Assembly (NCBI GenBank): GCA_963969495.1
Contig: OZ018330.1
Span: 66,268,513-66,332,512 of the forward strand
DNA: 64,000 nt
Source: Ceratothoa steindachneri
Lineage: Eukaryota > Arthropoda > Malacostraca > Isopoda > Cymothoidae
Direction of reading: 5' to 3'
Part shown: positions 12,101 to 23,379 of the stretch, in pieces
Numbering within the stretch: position 1 is the first letter of the stretch
How the letters are laid out: every line of letters begins with the position of its first letter
The notes under the pieces: generated by a model
Told to the model about the DNA's origin: nothing
Databases searched by the model: none
What the model saw: only the letters and a program-made list of their open reading frames with translations
Position numbers and translations under genes: made by a program

Positions 12101-13412
12101 TACATAGTGCCCTAGGAAACGTTGGGCTAAAAAATTATTTTATGTAGTCCTGAGATGATTCATTGTGTCTTTAGTTATTTATATCTGTACGTATTATTTG
12201 CAGATATTGACAGAAACAATAATTATACGATCAAAGAACGGCTGGTAGCTGCCTTATGGGTTCATGGAAGATCCCTTAATAACATGACTATTGCAAACAT
12301 TCGAGAAGCTTTTACCGCAAGGTTCGGCAAAGAAGCACCATTAAGAAGCAACCTGTACGTATGGGAACATAAGAATTTTCAAATTGGATCTGTCTTACCC
12401 CAGAAAAGAAGTGGAAGACCATAAATTTGCTACGAATCATGTGCACCGGTTGCAGCTTCTGTTGCACGATCACCCAAAACGTTTACTAGGAAGCGTTCAG
12501 CCGAGATACAAATTTCCCGTACCACAATGCAAAGGCACTTGAAAGAAGACCTGGAAATGAAGCCATTTAGACCAATTTACGTGAATAAAATGTCAGACAA
12601 TGACCTGTTTAAATGCCAAAGTTTTTTATGTAACCATCCTGGCACAGTTTACTGATTCTCCAAGTTCTCATAAAATTATATTATTCAGCAATGAGTTCTC
12701 TATTTTTGAAGTGCAAAGTGTAGCAACCTTTACTTCTGGTAAAAAGATAACCTCTACTCCCAATAGGAGATTGCACAAAATGCTCCACATCAGAATATTT
12801 GATTAGCACATATTTCTTTGAACACAGTGTTAACCAGCAGAGACATGGAGCAATATTGACTGCCTATTCCCTCACCTTAATGACTTGGGCATTATAAATA
12901 CCATTTGGTTTCAGCAAGACCCTGCCCCAGCTCACAACGCACTATCAGTTAGGCAGGTTCTTAATAAAATATTCGCCCACCGCTGGATTGGCCGTGGTTA
13001 AGATGCCAGAAGCTGGCCAGCAAGCACTCCTTGTCAACACCAGACAAGTCTTTGTGAGGTATAATCCAAAACATAGTTGCATCGAGAAGATATAATACCA
13101 TCTATGAACTAAAAGACGAACTTAAAGCGGCATTCCAAACCATTCCAAGTTAGACATTAAAAAAGATGGCATAAAGAACATAGCGGCGTTTGCAGTTATG
13201 CCATGACAACGAAGGTGGGCATCCTGATTCACTAAACCATTCAGGTAAGTACGTGTTTCATAACAGTGACTATTACATTTGTTTTCTTTTAATAAACTAT
13301 TAATAATTAGTTACTACAAAAATTAATAAGTAATTAAATTTGTTTTCCGTTAATAACATATTTATACAAAAGTTGGACGTGGAGTGTCCTGGGACTTATG
13401 GGCCACCCTGTA
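12101..13412 (+). mobile_element. Complete mariner-like element inserted in hAT 2
   Basis: The left end tacatagtgccctaggaaac (12101-12120) and the right end read inward, tacagggtggcccataagtc (13412-13393), are diverged TIRs starting at TA, as expected for Tc1/mariner. The right end has the TACAGGGTGGCCCA form common in mariner-like elements. Length is 1.31 kb, typical of the superfamily. hAT 2 coding sequence lies on both sides, so this insertion is younger than hAT 2. Confidence 0.8.
12200..13240 (+). pseudogene. Mariner-like transposase with DUF4817-type N-terminus, degraded
   Basis: It begins YTIKERLVAALWVHGRS with a helix-turn-helix of the DUF4817 type, followed by NFQIGSVLPQKRSGRP. Further blocks are RTTMQRHLKEDLEMKPF and PIYVNKMSDND (about 12515-12600), YKYHLVSARPCPS read in one frame or FQQDPAPAHNALSVRQ in another (about 12908-12955), IFAHRWIGR, then IVASRRYNTIYELKDELKAA (about 13075-13130) and DNEGGHPDSL. 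The FQQDPAPAH block holds the second catalytic aspartate. Several frameshifts and stops (for example after GRP at 12422-12424) make it inactive. Confidence 0.75.
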
Positions 13413-13503
13413 CTATTTGTGCAAATTCTATTTTGCCCCCAATATCTGTGGCTGTTTCTGCTCTTAGACAACAGAGACCCAAGAAATTACTATTTCTATT
13501 CCC

Positions 13504-14760
13504 TTGAGAAACAATCCAATATCAAGACGTATCGATAAAATGGCAGAGGATATTGAAAATCAACTAGCTGCACTTTTACAAGTAAGGTATTTTTCGATAC
13601 AGATTTATAAAACACTTTTATCTAATAATCAAGCTATTCTTATGGCGTATGTTAGGATCTTTGATGATAAAAGTGAACGCGGAGAAGAAATGCTTTTTCC
13701 CTGCATGCTTGTGACAGATACCAAAGCACCAACAATATTTAAATGAGTATTGGACTATTTCCTCGAAAAAAATATTACATCATAGCATGTGCAACAGCTT
13801 GTGCTGCTATGTTCGGTAGATTTAGGGGTTTTATTGCATATTTAAAAGCCACTGTTCCTAATGTGTTTTGCCTATACTCGTCGTTCATCGCCAGCATTTA
13901 ATTGCAAATAATTTGAGAGGACGTTTGGTAATATTTTTGATAATGTAATAAAGTTTGTCAATCTTATCAAGTCAAATCCACTTCAAGATCACCTTTTTCG
14001 CCAACTTTGTGCTAATAATGAAGAGGGTAGAAAACTGATTTTGCTTACAGAGGTGAGATGGCTTTCTAAAGGTAATTGTCTGCATCGCTTCGTTGAACTT
14101 TGGGAAAGTGTCGAATTATTCCTGAATGGCACGGAGCTTGGAGAAGAAATCATAGCTGCAAAATCCAATATTTTCTACCTTTTAGATATATTCGAAAATC
14201 TAAACAATTGCAAGGAGAATTATGAATCATTTAATTTGCAAAGAGGCAATCGGTGCTTTTCTTTGAAGGCTTTGTTTGTTAAAGATTAATATCAGGTGTA
14301 AGGAGTGGCTACATTTTCTAACTCTTGCCAGTCTTGAAGAGATGCATAAAGATGCGTTTGAAAGAAATGAACAATGTTATGGAAATTAGGTTCAAAGATC
14401 TCCTAGAAATGAAGATTCTAAGTTAGCTGGTAGACCCATTTGATAGAAATGCAGCTGATATTGACATCATACTACAACGAAATCTCGTTGAGTTGTAGAG
14501 TAATCAAACTGCTCGAGCTAAATTTAAACAAGGACTCCATAACTTGTGGACAAGTAATGAAATTGCAGCCAAATTTCCATTGCTCTGGGAGAGTTTTGAA
14601 TTATATATTATTGTTTTTCCAACGTCTTACCTACTAGAATCAAGTTTCAGCAATCTCCTAGCTATTCAAAAGTTAACAAAATCGCTAACAAATTGGAACT
14701 CGAGGCGATCTTCGTCTGAAATTAACAAGCATGGATCCTAACATAGAAAAATGTGCTAAG
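13504..14760 (+). pseudogene. hAT 2 transposase core and dimerisation domain
   Basis: After the mariner the hAT frame resumes: SRRIDKMAEDIENQLAALL (13520-13580), then IFDDKSERGEEMLFPC, then LTEVRWLSKGNCLHRFVELW (14044-14103), the hallmark TEVRWLSKGN motif. Next come LWTSNEIAAKFPLLWESF (about 14545-14595) and FPTSYLLESSFSNLLAIQ (about 14617-14670), the C-terminal hAT dimerisation signature. The last readable part, LGDLRLKLTSMDPNIEKC in the mixed frame near 14695-14755, is the expected end. Stops and deletions lie between blocks. The gene is related to hAT 3 but is clearly a different copy. Confidence 0.75.
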
Positions 14761-15122
14761 CTGCATTAGCCACAAGGATCTCTGAATAAATGCATTTCAA
14801 ATTCAATTTTGTTATAGCTTTTCTTATTTTGAAAAGGGCTCATATTTTCAAGCCAAAAAACGAAAGGTTTTGTTATATATTATAAGAGAAAAATTATGAA
14901 AATATATAATGGCTATAAATGTTTGTTTGATTAGAGATGCAAAATATTTTTCAGGCTTTTGGAATTGTTTATACGCAATACATAGACATGAATTGTATCT
15001 TTAGGGAATATATTATGCATTTGTAATATTTAATTATTTTCTGGGCTATAATAATTTCATAGGCCATAGAAAAATTCCGGGTTCAAAGTAAGCCATGAGT
15101 TAAAAAAGGTTAGGAAACCATA

Positions 15123-16318
15123 ATATATAGAATGAGCAAAGGAAATATCAAATGCCATTAATTTAATTAGTATTATGTTATTTAATACAAAGGGATTCTT
15201 TAATACCAAACGTTCATGTACATTTGACCTCGGCAATGTCATTTATGGTGTCATCCGATTACCTCCAGTAGAAAAAATACTAATTGAAAAAGGAATTAGC
15301 AAACTATCCCTTTCCTCAGGGAATCATCGGGATTTGATTAGGATATGCCTCTCACTGCAATCCACTCGCGCGTGTTGCGATCCTTCGAGAAATATTAGAC
15401 TTGTGAGGATCCGTAATGAGGTTAATGTGTTTAATGAGATAATTTCAATATTTATTCCTGAAAGGTTTTTTAGAACTGAAGAATACCCTGATACATTATC
15501 TTTATGCGTGGCCAATATGATTTATTGGGATGTAAAATGTACAACGCATCTTTTTTAGAGTCACTGGATGTTGCTCTTGGAAAATCCATTTTCCACCACT
15601 GAATTCACCACGGAATTTGGGAGCCGGACTAGTGAAATCTACAGTTGCGTGTCATTGCGCGCCACATTTCCAGTAGATGCTCACTCTACCCAATGCCATA
15701 GCTACTTCAGGTCGTATTCTTCGTCTCCGAATCCAGCATACTAGCGGGACTCAACACCAACTGAAAGAACGTCTTGGACATTATTGTGTCGATTGCTTGG
15801 TCCTTCACACTGTCTGCCTCAAGAAACTTCCCTTTTGCTAAGTGTCCCTGCAATGGGAGGATACGAGACATTTGTGTTTGTCTTTTTAACTTGGAAAAGG
15901 TTCTCAGACACCTGTTTGTGCTATTGATGAGTTTTGGAGGAAGTGAGCCTCTTTCGAAGCATTTAGATTTTGGTTATTGGGTGTCTCCACCTGTGTTAAA
16001 GTTCGTCTTTTGTTTCCTTGTCTATTTTCTTATTAATACTTAAAATAGGTTGAAAGAATAATTTAAGAAATTCAGACTGATAAAGAGTTTATCAGCGAAT
16101 ACTATTTGCTTGTTATATTTGTACTGAAGACAAAAGTGCAAGAAATTCGTGCAATAATTATTTTATGAAAGAAATTGTGATATCAACTAATGATCACTAA
16201 GCCTAAGCATGTTCTCAATTCATCGAGATCAGTTTAAAAATTAGAAATATCTTTGTATCTTGCTGCCTAGACATTTGTTTCTCAACATTATGAACGCTCA
16301 TTTCTTTAAGGAAAGAAA
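15123..16318. other. Stretch with one unrecognised 127-codon frame
   Basis: A plus-strand frame at 15175-15558 (starts MLFNTKGFF, ends KCTTHLF) is the longest here. It has no motif I know, and a 63-codon frame lies opposite it, so I do not call it a gene. A second frame at 15774-16043 is Cys-rich and equally unplaced. It could be upstream PLE sequence too decayed to read. Confidence 0.3.
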
Positions 16319-16445
16319 GACAATCCAAACATGGAATTTTATATATTATGTTGTTGTTACATTAGGGCTATTTTTTGTGAATAAAAAATAGCCCTAATTT
16401 AAGCAACAACATAATATGTATATAAAATTTCATGTTTAGATTGTC
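16319..16445. repeat. Long near-perfect hairpin (about 58-bp arms, 6-7 nt loop)
   Basis: Arm 16319-16376 pairs with 16384-16445. The arms share gacaatc, atattatgttgttg and ttagggctattttttt in inverted order, with only a few mismatches and small indels. This is too long and regular for chance. It ends immediately before the PLE GIY-YIG relic. It may be a MITE, an inverted PLE end or a small-RNA hairpin source. Confidence 0.9.
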
Positions 16446-16453
16446 CCTCTATT

Positions 16454-16769
16454 TATATAGGCAAATCTAGCAAAGATTTGGAAGCACGTATTAAACAGCA
16501 TAAGTATTAGGTAAATACTAGGCAAACATCAAATGCAATATTTACTCATTTAAGGTGAAAACTCTCATCGGATAAATTGGACCTAGAGTTCTGTGATGGC
16601 CAGATCGAATGATTTCTTTTCACGAAATCTTTTAGCATCTGCGATTATACAGCTTACTTCTAATTGTAATTTTGACTTCAACCCCGGCATGTATTTTTTG
16701 GACCCTTGTATTACGAAAATGTTCAAAAATGACCTTAAAGATAAAATCACTGAGCTAATTAATAATTAG
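16454..16769 (+). pseudogene. Penelope-like element (PLE) GIY-YIG endonuclease C-terminal relic
   Basis: It starts YIGKSSKDLEARIKQHKY, the YIG half of the GIY-YIG motif with the catalytic-loop arginine (R in LEARI). SDKLDLEFCDGQIE follows, then after a frameshift DFFSRNLLASAIIQLTSN and NPGMYFLDPCITKMFKNDL, ending at a stop at 16767-16769. The last block is the C-terminal tail expected of PLE proteins (an F-N-x-x-P-G-M-Y-F-L-D-P-type ending). In the full element this domain nicks the target for reverse transcription. The RT domain is missing here, and two stops plus one frameshift kill the fragment. Confidence 0.75.
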
Positions 16770-17400
16770 CTTTGCTAGTTATTCCTATGGTTAATATATT
16801 TTATGTTTTATTCATGATACTGTTCACCTCTTAGAAATTGTTTTTGTTTCGTCAGGCTTATTTCTCCCTTTATTCTTTATTTGTCATATATGCGCGTTTA
16901 TAATTTTCTAGTTATTCCTATGTTTAATATATTTTAGGTTTATATTCTTAATAATTTTCATCTCTTATAAATTGTTATTGCTTCTCAAATAGAAGAATTA
17001 TAAAATTGTAATCTTAATTTAGTTTGGACGGTTTAAGTTGCCCTCCTCTTTTTTGTAAACCCCCTTTATCCAATGGTCACTGTTGTGGTATAGCTCTATA
17101 TATCAAACATACATCTATTATATTTGATTTTAGAGTGCACGGGGATTCCTTTTAATAGGTTTGGGTAGGCCTAGGTCCGGTTACAAGGTCAGATCCTCAT
17201 AAGGGAGGGCTGAGAGTTCCAAATCTTACTTAGTTACAGGCTGTTGTTATACGGCTATGATGAGCTCGAGGGTCGGAAAGTAAAGGAGTCGTCAAAAATA
17301 GACTTTAATAAATATTAATAATTAAAGTTAATATGATACAACAATACACAATATAAGACAAATAGTTACAATGGTCAACGCGGAAATTAAAAATAAAAGG
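16770..17400. other. Non-coding stretch
   Basis: AT-rich DNA, probably partly the PLE 3' flank: two related blocks (tagttattcctatg..taatatatttta at about 16777-16807 and 16911-16937) suggest a 135-bp internal duplication. No gene was found. Confidence 0.4.
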
Positions 17401-17419
17401 TATTCTAAAGTGCAATAAA

Positions 17420-17543
17420 ATGGGAGTTGTTCTCAACTCGTTTCAGGACAAGGATAACCAATCCCCCCATAAAGGTGTAGTGAACCATTTTATTTCTGAA
17501 TAAGGAAAAATAAGTATACATAAGAAGCACTGTAGTTAAAAAT
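17420..17543 (-). repeat. Extra copy of the hAT 3 terminus
   Basis: Bases 17420-17543 repeat the hAT 3 end at 17692-17815. Both have gttgttctcaactcg, ggacaag.ataaccaatc, ttttatttctgaataagg and aaaataagtatacata, at about 90 percent identity. A SINE copy lies between the two. Confidence 0.85.
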
Positions 17544-17544
17544 A

Positions 17545-17690
17545 CATTAACACATCGCAAAAAAGAGAAAACAGAATAATTTTTCCTTTGGAAATAGTTA
17601 TTTCTTACTTCGAAAAAATCCGAGCTGGGGTGGGATTCGAACCAAGAACAATGAGGCAAGGAGCACGGCTTTGATCTAAATTAAAGTGAG
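17545..17690 (-). repeat. tRNA-derived SINE copy 1
   Basis: The minus strand carries ggttcgaatcccacccc, a good RNA polymerase III B box (GGTTCGAATCC). Next come agctcggatt and cgaagtaagaaataac, as in the two copies near 20.5-21 kb. The 3' part is cut off where the extra hAT terminus begins. Confidence 0.65.
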
Positions 17691-17691
17691 C

Positions 17692-20362
17692 CAGTTGTTC
17701 TCAACTCGTTTTAGGACAAGAATAACCAATCCCCCCTAAAAAGGTGTAGTGGATCATTTTATTTCTGAATAAGGAAAAATAAGTATACATAACAAGCATT
17801 GTAGTTTAAAATACATTTCTTCAACACGATTTCAATCTGAAATATATTTCTTACAAACATAATTCCTGGAAATTGAATACTTAGCTAACATTTTGCCGTG
17901 AAATTTATTTATAACAAGCAGAAATTTGAAATTATCCAAGAGTATATAAATAAAAAACACTTTCCTTTCAAATTTGCTAAATTCATCTTTCCAGGCAACC
18001 AGACTTTTGGTTTACCTTCTCACTCGCAAGCTTTTCAATGTTAGGAGTGGTACTTTATAAAGCACAAACAATATCGCTTTCAATTGAAAGTCTATTCCTC
18101 TGTTTTGATTTAATGCGCAGCAGACATGAAAATTCACTCTGGCAGATGTAAGTTGATGCAAATGGCAAAAGATATCTGAATGCAAGTGATGACAGATTTG
18201 GATAAGTACCAAACATACTGGCCCATATTCATTCCTGAGTAGACCGCTGGTACATATTTTGTGCCACTAAATCATTTTTAAGCTCCAGAATTTTCTCTTG
18301 CAGATCCTCTGGAACACTATGAACATCTGTTGTGAATGGGTTCCTGATGAAAGATAACATCCATTGCCATGTCCATCTCTGGAAAGTATTTTTGAAATTT
18401 ATCCCGCAGCTTTCATAAATGCTCGAGATTTGCATCTGAATTTCTTCCCTTTTCCCGAGCATGGAAACCACATATGGAAATTGAAGAAAATTGTTACTTG
18501 CGACTCGTCCGATCCAGAGTTCTAGCTCCTCAAGAAAAACATTGATGATGGCTTGGTGAGAAAACAGATTTGCACATTTTTTCCCTTGTAGATGAAGATT
18601 TAGTTTGTTGAAGAGTTCAAAAGTATCAGCAAGGTATGCAAGTTTTAATTCTGACTGTGTTAGGATATTCTGTTGACTACATTCCCTGCTGATAAACACC
18701 GTACTTAAGTGTAGAATAGCAACACCTCAAAGATGCAACACATGTCCTGCCATAAATTTGTGAACAGCCTGGTGTTCACTGCTGATGATTTGATGTAATT
18801 AAGACCCTTCACCAATTTCTTGAAAATTGTGTTCAGGTGATCCGGCAGTGTTTTTGATGCCCCTACCTCTATGTGAATAAAGTAGTCAATACCAGTTACC
18901 AATGGAGCACGCTGCTTCACCAACGCTTGGAAGTCTGTGCTCGAGCTTAGCATCATAGCTGCCCCATCAGTGCTAACACCCACCAAATTTTCCTAATCCA
19001 GACCATTTGCTTTAAAGAAATTGTAAACAATTTCTAACGCATCCTTAAATCCTCTGGTGGTGTCAAGAGTCTTACAAAAGATAAATTGTCTTTGATGTCT
19101 TAATCAAGCATGTATCGTGCAAACAACACTAGCTGAGAGGACAGTGAGACATCAGTTGATTCATCAGACTGTATGGCAAACAATGCAGATTTCTTTACTT
19201 CATCCACAACTTGTTCACTGACGTTTTGTGAGATATTATTTATCCGTCTCAATAGAGTGTCATTTGATACATATACATATATCGTTTAGCTTCCGTACTG
19301 CATCCTTGCGGATAACAAGGCTCACCATTCTTTTACACAGGATAGCACAAGTTGCTGTACAATTGTATGGGGCTTCATGGCCTGTGCAACTCTGTATGTT
19401 ACAATATAGGAAGCACGCACTGCATTGGGGGTATTTTCATAGAATGTACCTGATGAGTCAAGGTGCTGCCGCTCAAAATAATCTTTATCCTTTTGCAACA
19501 AATTTGGGTGACACTTTTCGAAATGGAGCTTAAACTTAGCTGGCTTCAGGACTCATTTCCAAGAATTAAAGCAAATAACACACTTCGGTAACTCCATGCC
19601 ATCTTTTTCTTGACAAGTGAAGCTGAATTTAATTTAGTCCTCTCAATAATTGCGCTTGACATTCCTCACACCATTGCTATTTATTCAGATCTGTGGGTAT
19701 TGCAACGAAATATATTAACGATAAAATGTATGATAAAGTCAATAATATAAACATTTCTGGCGTAAGCAGCATAAACTAGCATAACCCAGCAGGAAACATG
19801 GCAATTGATTAGAAATATTTCACTATTTTCACACGTCCTTCCTGCTTCAACTAGTAAACATTATTACATTTTACAGTAGAAAACAAAAGGAAATTAATTA
19901 CTTCATACCTGTAAAACAGCAGAGGAGGAATGATGCAACTAATTACTGTAGCAGTTCGGTGGCTACTGGCTACAATACTCTATGACAGTGTTATATGTAG
20001 CCGCGCCGCAACTGACAGGAATAAACAGAATGGTTCGTCACCTCGACTCGTATAGTAAAAGTATAAGCTAGGTTAGGGTCACGTATAGCGGCGTGAATCT
20101 TGGATCTTCATTTTAGAATAGATTAAATTTAAATACTTAAAGTGACTCGAAGTGCTACTTAGTAGGTACAACTTTAAGTTTGCCAATATATTTCTTAAAT
20201 AGGGTTAATAAAATTAAATAAATGGCCATCCATTTTATTAAATGGATGGCTATTTATTAACTTTCAAGTTATGTACACTCATTTCCAATTTGTTACTAAA
20301 TAGGTTGGACGTCCTGTGGACCACCCATAAAGTCACCATGTGCCACCAGTCGAGAACCACTG
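17692..20362 (-). mobile_element. hAT transposon 3 (BED finger)
   Basis: The 5' end, read on the minus strand from 20362, is cagtggttctcgactggtgg, a Charlie-type end (CAGTGGTTCTCAACC). The other end at 17692 reads cagttgttctcaactcg. The flanking 8-mers do not match, so the 3' end may have been rearranged together with the SINE and the duplicated terminus. Length is 2.67 kb with a transposase relic on the minus strand. Confidence 0.75.
18229..19690 (-). pseudogene. hAT 3 transposase (SCAND3/ZBED-like), near-complete but frameshifted
   Basis: N-terminal BED finger near 19530-19620: PKCVICFNSWK, then KPAKFKLHFEKCHPNLLQK (C-x-x-C ... H-x5-H). Next NDTLLRRINNISQNVSEQV, then FAIQSDESTDVSLSSQLV (about 19130-19200) with the SDESTD catalytic motif, then VGVSTDGAAMMLSSSTDFQ and LVKQRAPLVTG (18870-18986). 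SKTLPDHLNTIFKKLVKGLN and SAVNTRLFTNLWQDM (about 18730-18860) follow. The last 156-codon frame (18229-18699) has LKLAYLADTFELFNKLNLHL, then LQGKKCANL and WMLSFIRNPFTTD. Stops interrupt it at about 19090, 19000 and 18700. It keeps longer open frames than the other two hAT copies, so it is probably the youngest. Confidence 0.8.
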
Positions 20363-20449
20363 CTATTTCCACTGGAATAAGCAAAAGACCCAAAATATCT
20401 TCTGAATAGATAAGCTTAGAAGGTAAGCTTCGCAAGATCGATCTGGACT

Positions 20450-20735
20450 GTGAAAAGGAGAGAAATTTCAAATCGGTTGCTGGCTGCCTCAATATCCTTG
20501 GTTCGAATTCCACCCCAGCACAGATTTTTACGAAGTAAGAAAACAACTATTTTCGAAGTAAAAAATATTCTGTTTTCACTTTCTTGCGCTGTGAGGGATT
20601 TATTTCATCATTCTCTCACGCTCATGAGAGATATACATTTTGTATTCAACGTGTGTTTAACTCAATTTCTCCTTTGTCCTTTGAATTTCAAATGAATTTC
20701 TCTCTTTTACAGTCTCGATCGACATTGCAAAGCAT
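20450..20735 (+). repeat. tRNA-derived SINE copy 2
   Basis: A B-box-like ggttcgaattccacccc is followed by agcacagatt, acgaagtaagaaaac, and a body with ctttcttgcgctgtg, ggatttatttcatcattctc and catgagagatatacattt. It ends near gatcgacattgcaaagc. It shares its body with copy 3 downstream in the same orientation. It lies just outside hAT 3, facing the opposite way to copy 1. Confidence 0.7.
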
Positions 20736-20789
20736 GCCTTAAAAGTTTTTCTATTTGGAAGATTTTTGGGGTCTTCCATGTAAATGAAT

Positions 20790-21050
20790 GGGTAAAGTTC
20801 ATTTTTATTGAGATCAAAGTAGTTAATCGTTTCTTCAATGTACTTCGTTCGAATTCCAGCCCAGCACGTTTTTTTTTCGAAGAAGGAAATAACTTTTTCC
20901 GAAGAAAAAAATATTATTCCGTTTTCTCTTTCTTTCGGTGTGTTGGATTTATTTCATCATTCTCTTGCACTCATGGGAAATATACACCATGTATTCGCCG
21001 TGTGTTTAAGTTAATTCCGATCGACCTTGCGTAGCGTGGATTAAAAGCTT
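20790..21050 (+). repeat. tRNA-derived SINE copy 3
   Basis: A B-box-like cgttcgaattccagccc, then agcacgttt, cgaagaaggaaataac, ctttctttcggtgtg, ggatttatttcatcattctc, catgggaaatatacaccatg and gatcgaccttgcgtagc. The block order matches copy 2 with point differences, at a period of about 335 bp. Confidence 0.7.
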
Positions 21051-21589
21051 GTATTTATATTCGGAATTATTTAATCATTTAAAAATACTTCTTCAAATGT
21101 GCCTGAGTAGTTTCCAAACATTCCATTGATCTAAAATAAAAATTCTTGTCAAAAAGCAAAGGCAATAACAAATTTGTTGGCTGAAAATAACTTAGAACTT
21201 TTGTAACCTTGCACGGCTAATTCTGCAGATTTGAACCAAACAGAGAATTGATCCATAATAAAACTAGCGTTTGATAAACGGAAGCTATCCAATTGTGAAG
21301 AGTTGCCTTTGCTTAATGAACAAAAATGAAGCAAGTTCAGGCTAACTTCATAAAAATTTGGTATCCTACATGGCAAAATGAATTGAAACACTGTAAAAGA
21401 ACAACCTTTGACCCCCACTCCAATTTATCGGAGACCACGTGCAATCCTGCGAATTCGTCCCAAGCCTCATCACCATCTGGTGAGGAGGAGTGAAAGAGCC
21501 GCTCTGTCTCTCCCCTGGCTGCAAAATGATGAATCGACTCCGCCTCCAGAATAAGACGTCTGGAGGTTGTTACTCTTACCTCCGAATTC
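21051..21589. other. Non-coding stretch
   Basis: No gene is recognised. A minus-strand 89-codon frame at 21149-21418 (starts MGVKGCSF) is Ser- and Phe-rich with no motif I know. Confidence 0.35.
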
Positions 21590-22470
21590 CCCCATCCCCC
21601 TCAGAATCGGGAAACAAATACTTGAGTTGTTCTAAGGTTTAAGGAGTCCAGCCCACACCTCAAGACCTTCATCAGCGTCTCAATTCTAAGTAAGTCCTGT
21701 GAGCGTTCGTCAGACAGCCAGACTTTCTCCGCCGTAATTCTCCTCTAGTCAATTGTTAGCTTATGTGAACGGCAAGCCTTTGAATTTGCACAACAGTCTC
21801 CCTTAGTTTAATCGAACAGAAGAAAACTTCATCGATTACCTTTGAGAAAGAAAAGTTTCCTCTTCCAGTGGAATTACGAGAATTCCCACATTGCCCGTCG
21901 AACGTCATCTTTGAAGATTGGCTATCTTCATCGGAAGGTTGGTTCAGACCATACAACACTTGCCTCATTCGAACCGTGCCCCACTTGCCTCATTCTGACT
22001 GTGTCCCACCTGCCTCATCGGATCGTTCCCCACTCGCCTCATCGCAAGAAGACCTTCCTCGAAGTCACCGATCCGCAAGACTGAAACATCCTCCATTAAT
22101 AGTATTGTCAAGTTCCCCCTTTTGATCTGTGCCTAGTAACATTAATCAATTAATTATATTTGAGAATCCAACCTCATAATAATTACCAAGAGACTATTTT
22201 AATTTGAAGTAATTCCCTTTTGCCTATTATTATTCTTATTTTGATCTTTGTAAATATAAATATATTTTTGTTGTTTCATCTTTAACTAACCTTGAACGAT
22301 ACTCTCGGCCTATTCAAGTAAATCTTGCCAATCAATTATGCACTGTATCTGATTATTGAGGATTTGAAACCCAACACCTCAAGTTTGACCTCCTAGTCTG
22401 TCGTTAATCCCTGCCAATAGTCCTTCAACGTTTCGCCTTGCATTAGGTGATTAAGTCACACCCCACATAT
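21590..22470. repeat. Dispersed LTR-like segment, copy 1
   Basis: No long frame. It shares with the segment ending at 23890 the block tttaactaaccttgaacgat then tctcggcc (about 22278-22310), and the preceding aatataaatatatttttgt. The texture, pyrimidine-rich then AT-rich and then mixed, resembles a retroelement LTR or a non-autonomous LTR element. Borders are not defined. Confidence 0.35.
21957..22054. repeat. Minisatellite, 4 x about 25 bp
   Basis: Four units begin cacttgcctcatt, cacttgcctcatt, cacctgcctcatc and cactcgcctcatc at 21957, 21982, 22007 and 22031. They lie inside the LTR-like segment. Confidence 0.85.
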
Positions 22471-23379
22471 ATAGTGGTGTACCACGAGAAACAGTCCTAA
22501 AACAAATGCCATCATTGTAAATATTGACTGCATGCATTATATTACTATACTTATTAATCAAATAGGGTTGGCTTCAATTTTTTGTATTTTACAGCTACAA
22601 ATTATAATCCAAATATAATATGAATGTAACGTTTGATCAGTTCTATTAAATTTCCAATAGGAAAGTTTTTGTATGTATAAAATCATAACCAAAAGTCTTG
22701 AGAAAAATTTGATTGTCTTTATATATACAAATTTTTGGGCCATTTTTGGAGCGTTTGCCTGTAAATGGAAAAGAGAGAGGGAATAAGCTTAAATCTAATA
22801 ATTAAAGTTTCAGTTCCACATTTGATGTAAGTAAGCCACACTAAGAAGAGTACAAACAGCGAGTACATGATAACTTCACAGGTAAACTCCTTTATACCTA
22901 TAAGATAAATTTAAAAATCACTTTGACAATTTGGTAGGGAGGTTACTGATGATGAATGCTTAGGCATAGAAACTTGCAAAAATTTACCAATTAAACAAAA
23001 TTTTGTTTAAGTATAACATAATTGCTGATATAGGCTTAAATATTTTCAATTAGATAGACATCTATTGCAAAAATATAAGCTAAGATTAAATTACCTCTTT
23101 CTCTTTGCGATATTGGTTTTGACCTAACTTTCTATATTTTTGACATAATTCCGATCGCTGGCCTCTTTACCGCCCACTGTGGAGATAAAGTGCTCTTCAT
23201 TATATATTATTTTGATAAAATGTCACTTCCATGCTTTTTTTTCTGCATTGACACCCTAATTACGAGCAATCTATTCTTTGGGAATATAAAATAACTTTCC
23301 TCCACGCATCGATTGCTATATCAACATAAAGCCCTTATTTAGAACCCTGAGGTAAAAGCAGTCTTTCTTCACAAGCATC
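22471..23379. other. Non-coding AT-rich stretch
   Basis: No frame longer than about 60 codons looks real, and no repeat is recognised. Confidence 0.4.

Larger units (their letters stand above)
10779..15122 (+). mobile_element. hAT transposon 2 (Charlie-like), split by a mariner
   Basis: The left end ctgcgtttctcaacc (10779-10793) fits the CAGYGTTTCTCAACC ends of hAT-Charlie elements. The right end ggttaggaaaccata (15108-15122) is its decayed inverse. The flanking 8-mers ttatactg and atatatag share only five positions, so the target duplication is degraded or the ends are off by a few bases. A BED-finger transposase relic lies inside on the plus strand, interrupted by a complete mariner at 12101-13412. 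Confidence 0.75.

Noticed and set aside
15175..15558. 127-codon plus-strand frame
   Set aside because: Unrecognised, with an open frame opposite; listed only as part of a stretch.
17625..17645. tRNA gene suggested by a good B box
   Set aside because: No cloverleaf could be built, and the same head occurs in SINE copies at 20.5 and 20.85 kb.
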